From: Anoplolepis gracilipes
Taxonomy: Eukaryota > Arthropoda > Insecta > Hymenoptera > Formicidae
Reading direction: 5' to 3'
Length of the DNA: 64,000 nucleotides
NCBI RefSeq assembly: GCF_047496725.1
Contig: NC_132983.1
Coordinates: 1,573,501 to 1,637,500 of the forward strand
Position 1 is the stretch's first letter. Each line of letters opens with the position of its first letter. Of this stretch, positions 11,216 to 23,155 are shown in pieces. Under the pieces are notes generated by a model. It saw only the letters and a program-made list of their open reading frames with translations. It made no database searches and was not told the DNA's origin. The position numbers were made by a program, and so were the translations under genes.

Positions 11216-13160
11216 ACAATATGTTATATCTTTACAAAAAATCTTTACAAAAGAAAAAAATACGTCAAGTTAAAATCGATTATATGGCTCAAAAATAAAT
11301 GAGATCAGTATAGACAATACGCAATAGTGTAAAAAATATATCAATTTTTTTGCATCAAAAATGTATCACTTGATGTAAAATTTATCGTAGTTTGAAACAG
11401 AATATGTTACAAAATTATTTTTTTTGTACTCGCTGTTCCCATCCAAGCTCTTTGGAAGAAGTTCCCTCCTTCTACTATTGTATTTTTAGAATCATAGTAT
11501 TCCTCTATTCATTTTCCTTTAAATAAATCATTCCTAATTTATTATTGTAAATTTCTCCAATCAAAAATCAACCCAATATTTCCCTTTTTCAAATTTCTGA
11601 TTGATGACCTTTGAATTATTGTAATCACACATACACACATACTCATACTTAATTATATTTATTAGAATTCAATTGATTTTGTTAATTTCATTATCTATCT
11701 TATTCATATATTATTTTAATTTTAAAATCATTTTTTTAATTTTTTTATTAAATTATAAATAAATGGATTTTAAAATTCTAAATTAATTAATGAATTGTTT
11801 AATCAAATAAATAATTTCCTTCACATCTTTTCCTCATTCCGAAGTCACACAAGATCCCATCCCGTGTAAAAGAGATTAAATTCTCTTATTAAAAAGGGAC
11901 TATCGAATGAACGACTAAATTAGATAAGTAATAACGATTCGAGTGATCGCTGACTTAGTCTATAGTCCGTATGTTCATTTGATCTCGAGATTCTTATCAA
12001 GATTTCGGGTTTCAAAGTAAGTAAGTCACGCTCCACATTGACTCTTCTTTTCTTTGAGTTAAACTGGACGTAACAGTATGTTATATTAGTATATAAGAGT
12101 ATGTTAAAAATTTAACACAAAAATTTCAACAAAAATACAAAATGTTTTTTACCGTGTACAATCTAAAAAGAAATAGGAATATTTTAAACAAAATATACAT
12201 ATAAAGCAGATTATACTTTTTCTGCGAAAAATATATATGCATTTTTCGCATTTCGATATAATTTTTATATATAAAATAATTATTTAATTATTTATATTTA
12301 TTTTATATTATATTTACTTATTAAATTTATTATTTATTTATTATTTTTATTTATCTTCTTTACTTTATATATTTTATAAATTGTAATATTAATATTAATA
12401 TTAATATTATAATTATAATATTTTATATATTTATTTATTTTATATTTTATACTTATTTTATTATATCTAATTATATCTTATTATATTTATTATATTTATT
12501 ATAAATCGTCACACAAACTGTCAAAACATAATAATTTGACAGTTGCAGACGACACAAATGAAGCAAGTCGCATAACGCACTTCACAACGAGACAGCGAGA
12601 CATGCGTTTTTTAGAAAGGGATTATATTTATTATTAATTATTAATTATTTATTTATTTATTTAGTTATTTATAGTTGATTTATATTTATTATGCTTTTAT
12701 CAATAATGATATATAATTTAGCTCTTAAAATACATATATTTGCACATTCACAATCAATCAAACGAATGATTATATATAACTGTTACAAATGCACCTTTAT
12801 GGGCAAAATCGCTCTGGATGTGTGCGTATGTACGTGTGACTGATCTGAATCTTAAATTTCTTTAAGATAAAAATGTACTTTTCGGGTATGAGATTTCGAA
12901 TTCTCAAGATTGACTGCACCAATCATTTTCAAATTGGTCGCAATCGAAAGCTTATATAAGAAAAATGCTGTTAGATTTTTGAATACGATTTAAGTTTCTG
13001 AGAAATCTTAATCGAAACTTACATTACACAAAAATTCCGGATAAGCTATACGGCAGCGGCGCGACGATGTCCATGAAGATATTTCTTTATTTTATGAAAT
13101 TTTTTTAAACTTGACGTCGCACCGCTACCGCGGGCGCTTGATAATATGTTTACGTAACAT
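11216..13160. other. AT-rich spacer without recognised genes
   Basis: I see no exons, RNA genes or clear transposon ends. The stretch 12280-12500 is almost pure A/T. A short GC-rich imperfect inverted repeat (ggcagcggcgcgacg near 13051 and cgtcgcaccgctaccgc near 13115) may be the remains of an element. Confidence 0.45.
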
Positions 13161-14274
13161 TCCAATATAAAAATACATTAAAAGAGCAATTTGGTATGAA
13201 ATTATTTTAATTATCGTTATGACATTATATCTTCAAAACGCTTATTTATACAAGTAACGCAGCTTAAACAAATGACTTAGGCAAATTTACAAAAATTACT
13301 AAAAGTTAAAACAATATATAAATACAGGATTTCTTTATATACAATACATTAAAGATATTCAAGATTTTTAAACGTAAATTTTTTTACATTGACAATTTTT
13401 TTCAAAGATATAGATCATAGAATTTTTCAACGCCCACCGGTATGCAACCTGTCTTTCGCAACGACATCGAAATAATGCTGAGGATGTGACAGGCTCTCGG
13501 TGCAGATTTTACCAAAGATGTGATTACAGTATTTGTGATAACTTCAAAAAAAATTAAAATTCTCGTATCATACATTTTAACATGGGGTAATTTTATAATG
13601 CATACTATTTTTTCATTTTGTGATTAGTTTACAAATTCTCTCGAAGAAGGAAATAATATATAAATCTCATTATTTCACGTTTACAATTTCATATCAAAAT
13701 TGAATAACAATTAAAAAATAATTATTCAATTACAAAGTTACGATTATATGTCTAGCCATCCTTTTCATTAAAATTACAAATAACATTTGAGTTATTTTAT
13801 GTATTTATTACTTAATTTTTATATGACATAATATATTTAGATACTAACAAAAAAAACGAATTACTTTCTCAATAATTCTACTAGAGCATTTTTAATAATG
13901 AGATATTTATTTACCATAATACATTTGATAATACGATTTTCTTTTACACATTCACAATCGAATATAATTAGCTTTTATAGACCTAAATGTTTTCTAAAAT
14001 TTGTAACTCCTCTCTTATATTAAAGAAACAGCAAAAATTAAGAATTATCGATTTTTCCTTGTTTTACAGTGTTTGTCAACTTTTTAAATAAACACATTTT
14101 ATATTGTAAGATTATCATGATAAGATATAAGAATTTCCAATAATTCCATATTCTGAAAGAGACTTGTTACACAATTTTTTTAACATGCAAAATTTAAAAA
14201 TACATATACATTTTCGGGAAAAGCAAAACAAGTTTCTATTCGTTTGTCTTTTTCTTATCTGGTGATTTTTTTTT

Positions 14275-17200
14275 TTAATCACACGAATTGCACTTAAACG
14301 AATTTCCAGGAACTCCACAAATCCCCAAGTTCTTTACTGCAAACACGGAACCAGCATCAGGAGTCTTCTTTCGTTCTTCTGCAGTTAAATTATAGCCCGA
14401 GGTAGTCACATATAGAATATCGAGAAGTGGACCACCAAAGGCGACACTGGTTACACTAACAGCTGGAATCTCAACCATTTTCAACAAATCTTGTGTTTTT
14501 GGATTGACAAGGATGACCTAGATAAAATATTTCCACAGTTATAGTAATATAATTTACAGTAAAGCTTTAAATATATGTATTTGATTAGTTGCCAAATTTA
14601 TTTATATATTTATTTATATGTTAAACAAAGGCTCAAAGACGCTTGAAATTGATATTTTAAAAAAATTAGCATCTAGAAAAATATGAATTTTATAAGGAAA
14701 TATTTCAGATCCCCCAAGGAACATTTAGTACAGCTTTGTCAAATATAGTATTCAGAATGTAAAAATAATAATTATTTTTTTTATCAAAAATTTACTATTT
14801 ACAGTTACATAATAATATCAAGATAATAAGTCTCTCATTGTATTTGAATGACCATATATTTACTTACATGAGATTCCCCATTCACTGCTATCCAAAGATT
14901 GCCACTCTTATCTATGGTCATTCCGTCAGGTATTCCCGTCATATTAGTTTTCCTCAGGTCGAATACAATCCTCTTATTAGCTAAAAATATAGAAATTGAA
15001 TACATAATTGTCGAAATTATTAGTTTCCTCGAATGTATGTTTATTTCAATTTCTGATTAGGTTTTTTCATTTATATTTGCACACTTTTCATTTGCGTAAT
15101 GTAATTTTAAATAGAGAATATTATTAAATCTCTTACACATTGTCCCTTCATTCGAATTATAATCGTATGCTGCGACCTGATAGGTCGGTGAATCAATATA
15201 ATAGAAAGTGTCGTCTTTGATATTCCATGCTAATCCATTACTAATTGTAACAGGAGTTATTTCCTTTTCAGATTGAAGTGTTTCATTAATACGATATAAT
15301 GATCCCAGTTTAGGAGCGTTGCCCCAGTCGCCTGTCCGTCCATTAAGTTCATTCGCCATAGTACCTGTTGGAAATATAATTGATATATAGTCAATATTTA
15401 TTACATTAAGAAATGTATTTTTATTTCATAGTATTTTCAATTTACCAAGCCAGAATCTTCCAGATAAGTCTACTTTCCCATCATTGGTTCTTGTGTCAGA
15501 AGAAGAAGGTTCGATAGAAGTCAGCACTTTGAATGTTACATTCTTTTCATTTTGCTCTCCGTCCCAGCTGACAAGAATAAGATCTTTTCCAGAACCTGCT
15601 ACAAGTTTATCAGTCGTACCACTCACAGTTACAACAACACTAACAGGGCCATGGTCTGAAGAAATATTATTTTAAAATCATAGTATTATGTAAACACAGT
15701 GAATTAATATTATATATATTTACAAAATATATTTACGGATATTTATAAAAAGGTGTAATCTTACCAACATAAGCACTGGTTACAACACCTGTTGCAGGGT
15801 CCAATCTACGTATATACTGATTATATATGTCAACAAAGAACAACTTTTGAGTCCGATGGTCCCATTGAGGGCCTTCAGAAAGACCATAAGAATCCGTCAC
15901 TTTCTCTACTGTCACACGATGAGCTTGCCTATAAATAAATGATAATACGTTAGATTGTATTATACACTACGTATAGTTTATGGAGATGCATTTAATGCTT
16001 TTTTATGTAATATAATATTTTTTATTTCCACCATTATTATTATTATCTGATTATGTTTTTTTCTTAGCTTTAATTAGCAATTTAATTTTACAGTATCTTC
16101 AAAATGTTTTAAAGTTTTTTACGGTAATAGTAGCAGTGACATCAAAAATATTAAATTTATATATGCACAATATGGATATAATAGATATTATATGAAATAT
16201 GGACCTTATTATGCCTAGCAGATTTATTGTATATATTAAATATTTAAGTATTAATTTCTTACGGAATATTCGATACAAATAACGGTGTTTTTGCAGACAG
16301 AAGAAATACACTACACACAAAAATGTAAGGAACACTTTTCATATGTCAAAAAATGGGCCATTTTCAAAGTGTTGCAGCTCGGTGAAAAATCATCGTAGAA
16401 AAGTTTAAAAAAAAGCATTTTAAAGTTTGAAATTTCAACTTTAACGCGCTAACGATAGTTGCGAGGTGTCCCTAGCCGCAAAATTTAGATGAGCTAACAG
16501 AAACATTAAAACAAATGTAAAACTAAATTTTACTAAATTTTATTCAAAAGTGCTTAAACATGCGAAAACGACAAACAATAATTGATAAGAGAAAACGAAA
16601 TACACGATATTAAACTCGCGCATGCGCACGCATGCACGCACACACACACGGACATACACGCGCGCATGCCGGCGATCTTTTTTCAATAAAATGTAAGGCT
16701 GATTTCAAAGTCATGTAATTCGGTCAAAAACAATCGTAGGAAAGTTTAAGAAAAAAAACATTTTGTAGGAAAAATGTTCTAGTTTAAGGAATTTAACTTA
16801 AATTTTTCGAGAAAAATTGTTTTAAAGAAATGCAGAATGTCAAAAATATATAATTTTAAGGAAAAAACAGTGTTTCTTTTTTAAAGCATTGGAGTAAGAA
16901 AATTAATATTTTTTTAAATTTTAAAATGCTTTTTTTTTTAATTTTCTTACGATGATTTTTCACCGAGTATCGACAATATTTCTGAAAAATACAGATTTAG
17001 CTTCAAAGTCACGTAATTAAAAAAATCGTAGGAAAGTTTAAAAAAAAACCATTTTGTAAATAAAACATTGCACTTTATGAAACCTGACTTAAATTCATCG
17101 AGAGAATTTTTCTTATTAAGCTGCAGGGTTTAAAAAAATACATAATTTTAAGGAACAAAACAATATGTATTCTTTTTTAAAGCATAGAATAAGGGAAATA

Positions 17201-17529
17201 CTAAAATTTCTAAAAACTATCAATAGCGCGTTAAAGTTGAAACTTCAAGCTTCGAAATGCTTTTTTTAAAACTTTTCTACGATAATTTTTCACCGAGCTG
17301 CAACAATTCGAAAATAGCCCATTTTTTGATATATAAAAAGTGTTCCCTATATTTTGTGCGTAGTATAGAATAGATTATTTATTTTGACATTAGACGAAAT
17401 ATTATATTTTATACATGCGACGCGTTATTGTGTGTATCGATTTATAGAAATCCTTTTTACTTACCCGCTATACACTAGAACGATAAGAACGCACGTCAAG
17501 GACACATATTTGCACATTGCTTTTCTCAT
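14275..17529 (-). CDS. Regucalcin (SMP-30 family), copy 2, six exons
   Basis: Coding exons on the minus strand are 17465-17529, 15765-15928, 15446-15655, 15137-15364, 14868-14980 and 14275-14517. They stay open for 340 residues. Exon phases are the same as in copy 1. The N-terminus (KYVSLTCVLIVLVYSGQA) is a good signal peptide with a plausible cleavage site before HRV. Conserved family motifs are SEGPQWD, NDGKVDLSGRFWLG, SNGLAWN, DGMTID and VAFGGPLLDILYVTT, so the metal-site Glu, Asn, Asn and Asp are kept. Compared with copy 1, exon 2 is three codons longer, exon 4 five codons longer (adding RTGDW-type sequence), and the C-terminus ends in KCNSCD instead of SEEITR. Intron 1 holds a 1-kb transposon absent from copy 1. 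Both copies look functional. Different substrate or tissue roles are possible but not shown. Confidence 0.93.
16310..17366. mobile_element. Non-autonomous DNA transposon in regucalcin-2 intron 1
   Basis: The left end (actacacacaaaaatgtaag) and the reverse complement of the right end (actacgcacaaaatatagg) begin inverted repeats that continue for over 100 bases. They include the words aacactttt, tcaaaaaatgggc and gttgcagctcggtgaaaaat. Inside are two diverged direct copies of a block with aatcgtaggaaagttta. There is no transposase frame. A TA target duplication is plausible. Copy 1 of the gene lacks the insertion, so it arrived after the duplication. Confidence 0.7.
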
Positions 17530-17699
17530 ACTCTATATCTCTCGTTCTATTTAATTCGAAATGCTCTCTTGTAGGATAGACTTGAAAAAGCGAGTAAAAT
17601 TTAAAGGCACTAGCTTGTATAGTCCGTATTTTAGTGACGAACATTTTTTAGCGTTAAATATACACAAACGATATGTTTATATAATATTCCGATATTATA

Positions 17700-17990
17700 A
17701 AAATTCAGTAGGAAAGCAATTGGTATGAAATTATTTTAATGATGCTAATTATCGTAATGACACTTATTTTCTAAGCACTTATTCACACGTAGTGGTGAAA
17801 TTATAAACAAATGATTAGGCAAATTTATGAACTAAGAGTTAAAAAAATACATAAATATAGGATAAATTTCTTTACATACAATACATTCCAGATCTTTAAA
17901 CGTAAATTTTTTAGATATAACTTATAAAATTTTCAACGCCCACTGCTATGCAACCTGTCATACGTTGCTGCGAAAAAGCAGCGACATTAA
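17700..17990. repeat. Upstream flank of the regucalcin-2 unit
   Basis: This region matches 13165-13470 and, less well, 10235-10620 (shared words include ggtatgaaattattttaat, tttttaaacgtaaattttt in part, and caacgcccac). It marks the right-hand end of the tandem duplication. Unique DNA and the Sec61 promoter follow. Confidence 0.65.
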
Positions 17991-18339
17991 TTGGAATCGC
18001 GAATTTGACAGTTGCAAAATTGCATTATCGCGTCCATAAACGGGCTCTTTTTTTCACCCACGCGAGTATAATATCAATAAAATATCTAGTTCAAGTATAA
18101 TAAAATATAATATTGTTTAATCGGTTCTCTAAAGCTATTTAGAAAATTTTTCACAATGAAAACAGTAATTAAAACAAAGTAATAAAGTAAAGTGTAAAAA
18201 ATGGGAATGTCTAATGTGCGTAAATATAATTATACAAAGGCAATCAAGTATATATAATATTAATTTAATACAATTTGAAATATGTAATTTACTACAATTT
18301 AAAACTGCGGCGTGCTGTTGCACACATCTCATATCGTAC

Positions 18340-18680
18340 TTGCCACCGCTACGGCGCGCATGCGCGAGCCCATCTGTCATCGCTCAGTCGCGCACAGCTG
18401 ACGCGCGTGGCCGAGCGCGCCATCTGACATCGACGATGACAGGCGCGTGGAACGTACGAGTGGAAACGTGCCGGCCAACATCATCAGGTCACGTGACACT
18501 GGCATATTGATACGTGTCGGCGGGGTGAGCCACGACTCTGCTACGCTTTGCCAGTCGAGCGTATACGCGGCCGCTTTTTCGTTCGTTTTATGACAGAGGA
18601 GGAGAGAGCGTATTCTCGTGTTCCTGTGCGAAGGACGGTTATTCGGGCCATAGTGCTAGTCGCGTAGGCATCGAGGCAAG
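18340..18680 (+). promoter_or_regulatory. CpG-rich promoter and 5' UTR of Sec61 alpha
   Basis: G+C and CpG rise sharply here against an AT-rich background, and the ATG follows at 18681. No TATA box is obvious, as expected for a housekeeping gene. The motif CATCTG(T/A)CAT occurs at 18371 and 18421, and the same motif occurs twice in the island at 28.7 kb. The exact start site is not visible. Confidence 0.6.
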
Positions 18681-21360
18681 ATGGGATGTGAGTATATTCG
18701 TCCTTTATCAGTCAGAAATATCCTCTTTTCGCGTATGTTGCCTTAGCCGCAACCTCTGTCGTTCGTAACCTCTCTCGCATAACCGTACAACATATTGTTG
18801 GCGACGCGAATTGTTGCCTCGACGTACGTGCGTTTCCACCCGCGGATGTCTAACGTCCTTCCTCTTTCTGTTTTCAGTCAAGTTTCTCGAGGTGATAAAA
18901 CCGTTCTGCAGTATACTGCCGGAAATAGCGAAGCCGCAACGAAAGGTAAGGCCACGCGAGCTATTTCTGTCTTCTGTCTCTCTCTCATATTTACAGTTTC
19001 GTGTACCGTTTTTCCTCAATTCCTCGATTACCCCCGGTGTGTGCGAACCCTGAGACCGGACGAAATATTGATCCTACCAGCTGTTTATGATATAATACCC
19101 AATGCAAAGTTATTTCTGATTTAAAGAAGATAAGCTTACAATTATTGTTTTTCCACAGATCCAGTTCAGGGAAAAAGTATTATGGACTGCAATCACATTG
19201 TTTATCTTTCTAGTATGTTGCCAGGTAAGTTGATAAATTACTAATTGTTAAAGTTAATTTAAAGAAAATATATTTATAGATAAATGCCGATATATAATTT
19301 TGTTATTTTCAGATTCCATTATTTGGAATCATGTCTTCAGACAGTGCAGATCCATTTTATTGGATCCGTGTGATACTTGCGTCGAACAGAGGAACCTTGA
19401 TGGAATTGGGTATCTCACCAATCGTTACTTCCGGTCTTATTATGCAACTTCTGCATGGTGCGAAGATCATCGAAGTTGGTGATACACCCAAAGATAGAGC
19501 ATTATTCAATGGTGCACAGAAATGTAAGTACATTAAGTTAAGTTTATTAATTATTCATCATTAATTTTAATATAAAGATGGGATAGAAGAAATAAATATT
19601 AATATGTTCTCTTTAAAAATGTTCTTTAAAAAAGGCTAATGATGTTAAAGCGATTTGAGACCTAACTAAACATTATACAAAGAAATCTGCAAATTTATTT
19701 AGCTAATTATTATATTTTAATTAACAAAGATCAAAATAGATATTCCAATAGATTAAAACTAATTCTTTTATGGATAATAGCCTTTATAATATCTTCAAAT
19801 TTTAATATAATAAATATGATTAAATATTACTATTATTAAATTTAATTGCTAAAATATTGTAAATATTACTTGTCTTTTTTTTTTCACAGTGTTTGGCATG
19901 GTTATCACTGTTGGGCAAGCTATTGTTTATGTAATGACTGGAATGTACGGAGATCCAACTGAGATTGGAGCTGGAGTTTGCCTTTTGATTATTATCCAAC
20001 TATTTGTTGCTGGACTTATTGTATTGTTATTGGATGAACTTCTTCAAAAAGGATACGGCTTAGGCAGTGGAATATCTCTCTTCATTGCTACTAACATTTG
20101 CGAGACTATTGTTTGGAAAGCATTCTCACCAGCCACGGTTAACACTGGTAATTTTATTCATTATTAGAGGAAAATCATGTAACCTATATAACATACAAAA
20201 ATATTTCTCTTGACATATTTAAACTTTAATATATATTGATTAAAGTTATATTTTTTTATGTCTAATAGGTCGTGGTACGGAATTTGAAGGAGCTGTAATT
20301 GCTTTGTTCCACTTGTTGGCTACCAGACAAGACAAAGTTCGTGCCCTTCGAGAAGCATTCTATAGACAGAATCTTCCAAATCTGATGAACCTTCTTGCCA
20401 CCATTCTAGTGTTCGCTATTGTTATCTACTTCCAGGTAAGTTGAACATAATCTAACAAAAGATTGTATTGTGTGTGTGAATAATTAAATTCTAGAAATCA
20501 AGAAATCTTGCTTGTCAGATCGATTATTATTTTATTATTAAACTATCTATAGGGCAATTTTTTACATTTATGCACATATTTTATTGTGATGATGATTATA
20601 TTGAAAAATGCATTACTTTTAGGGCTTCCGTGTAGATCTTCCGATCAAATCCGCCAGATATCGCGGTCAATACAGCAGCTATCCGATCAAACTATTTTAC
20701 ACCAGTAACATCCCGATCATCTTGCAATCAGCCTTGGTGTCCAATCTGTACGTCATCTCTCAGATGTTGGCCGTTAAGTTCCAAGGAAATCTCATAGTGA
20801 ATCTGTTGGGTGTTTGGTCGGATGTCGGTGGCGGTGGTCCTGCCAGATCGTATCCAGTCGGGGGACTATGTTATTACTTATCACCACCGGAATCGGTCGG
20901 TCACATTGTTCAAGATCCCGTCCATGCCGTACTCTACATTCTTTTCATGCTCGGCTCCTGCGCCTTCTTCTCCAAGACGTGGATCGAAGTTTCTGGAAGC
21001 TCGGCGAAGGATGTTAGTACAAGTCTTTCGCTAAAAAAAACAAAGTAAATTTTTTTATACATAATATAAAAATCACTAACATGTTAACATTTGCAGGTTG
21101 CCAAACAACTGAGGGAACAACAGATGGTGATGCGAGGCCATAGAGACAATTCCATGATTCGCGAACTGAACCGGTATATCCCGACCGCCGCAGCGTTTGG
21201 CGGCCTGTGCATTGGAGCTCTTTCTGTGCTGGCGGACTTTCTGGGTGCGATTGGTTCCGGTACCGGTATCTTGCTGGCTGTCACCATTATATATCAATAC
21301 TTTGAGATTTTTGTTAAGGAGCAAAGTGAAATGGGTGGCATGAGCACGTTACTTTTCTAA
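18681..21360 (+). CDS. Sec61alpha: Protein transport protein Sec61 subunit alpha
   Basis: Exons are 18681-18687, 18878-18945, 19159-19224, 19313-19523, 19890-20147, 20269-20435, 20623-21012 and 21097-21360, all GT-AG. They give 476 residues, the exact length usual for animal Sec61 alpha. The first coding exon supplies only ATG plus four bases. Conserved sequence is seen throughout: KFLEVIKPFCSILPEIAKP near the start, the plug-region stretch MSSDSADPFYWIRVILASNR, DTPKDRALFNGAQK, the cytosolic loop with RGQYSSYPIKLFYTSNIPII, and the end QSEMGGMSTLLF. About ten membrane spans are expected. It forms the protein-conducting channel of the ER, with beta and gamma subunits, for secreted and membrane proteins. 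The gene is complete with no breaks. It converges on IntS5. Confidence 0.98.
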
Positions 21361-23155
21361 ACTTAGCTCCACTATAGATTTGAAAAGTAAACTTTTTTTT
21401 AATTTTCAAAAACATAATTTATTGTAAGGTAAGAAAGTTTTGGTCGAATTGGCAGAGTTGTATGTATGTGAAGAAGTATGCGTGCTATGTGTGTGTATGT
21501 GTGTGTATGTATGTCAAGCTCACAAGATGTAGACATACACTAATGCCAATCAGAGGTTTCCTTTCCCCTTTTCGCGTTATACATAAAGTTGCACATATTT
21601 AACTTATTATTGATATATTGTTGATTCTATGCTCAAAAGATTATACTGTCAATAACTTTTCAAAAAAAAAAAAAGTCTATATGTGCTTCTTTTGTAAGAC
21701 GTATCAACGTGATTATTGAGACACACGATATATTTTCAAATCTATTTAGAAAATAATACAACTATTTTATGTTACATTTATGAGCTCTTGGTTTACGTGT
21801 CATGAGAGAATGTACTCTTTATTTTTACATTAAACATTAATAACTATGCTATGTGTCAAACTGTACACAAAGCATTAGTCTGACTAAGGCAAGAACGTAC
21901 ATTGACAGAGTGTAGGGAATAAGAACTCAAACATATAACAGTTAAAATGCTCGCAAAATGCAATCGCGAAAGATATCTTGCGATCAATAATATCTTTCGT
22001 AAAACGAGCAATGTGTACATAGTAAGAAAGTAATTGAATATTTTCAACATTTTTTACTAGCGTTTTTTGGGCTCTGCGACATGACAAGAGCCGCGTGAAG
22101 ACTCAATCGCATACATACGAGTAAAATCGTGACGTTTATATTAATTGAACCGATATATGATTACGAATATAGTCATCTCAGTCAGGACGAGACACCCACC
22201 TAGGGTATTCGTACAGCAATTCGAACAGCGTTCGTTCATCTTGGGTACCATTCCTTCCTGTATCAATAATAATAATATGAAGTAAGTTAATATTTGTTTC
22301 ATATATATATATATATATATAAAATATGTATTTAGAAGAAGAGAAGAGAATGTGCTTTTATAAATATTAACACATTTTTTTTTGTCTTCCTTGTTTCATC
22401 CTTCCTCAAATATTTCATCGACTATGTCACATGTGGTATCATTTCGTCATTCGTTTAATAATATTAACTCAAGTAAATTTCTATTCATTAATTGTCATTA
22501 ATCGAGAATAATAAAACGCGCGACCGATCATATACCATTAAGAAAAAAAAACAGATTCATGTGTTATGTAATATGTCATATACATAAAGCAGAATGTATA
22601 TATATGCAAGAAACTCTAGTAAAAATTACTTCCTATTTTATACAATGTGTAATTGTGTCGTTTTCTACTTTATACGTAGAATTGTTATAAGAGATATACA
22701 TGAATTATAACTACTGTTATAGAATATTAATATGTATAACAGGGAGAAGAAAAAAAAAATACTAAATGTACTTACTGTTAATGGTGTACTTACTGTCAAT
22801 ACACGAAATTTGCGAAAATATTTGAACTTTAATATTTATATAAATTTTGAAAAAAAAAATAATACAAATCTCGTATTTCTTTTCTTATAAAATACATGTA
22901 TTTTCAGTTGGCGCATACATTATCTTGATTTAATATTATATCAAGTACAGTCATGTATATCAAATATTTATATATATATATATATACACCTTGTTTTCTT
23001 TAATTTATATAAATGTGTATGCGTGTATGATATAATATAGTTTCAAATTATAATTTAATGTTATTTCTATCAAGAGAGTGCTATTTACAAATGCAATGAT
23101 ACATTAATTAAAATCGATTTGAATCTCTGTCCGATATGTATACTCTCTCTGAATA
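21361..23155. other. Convergent 3' region of Sec61 alpha and IntS5
   Basis: No protein gene is seen. The stretch contains TG/GTAT repeats (21490-21520), an A-run at 21662, a candidate plus-strand AATAAA at about 22510 and a TA tract at 22302-22322. Most of it is probably Sec61 alpha 3' UTR, possibly overlapping the IntS5 3' end, but the transcript ends cannot be set from sequence alone. Confidence 0.45.

Noticed and set aside
18135..18510. Open frames on both strands before Sec61 alpha
   Set aside because: They lie in the CpG-rich promoter where stops are rare by composition, and no family is recognised.
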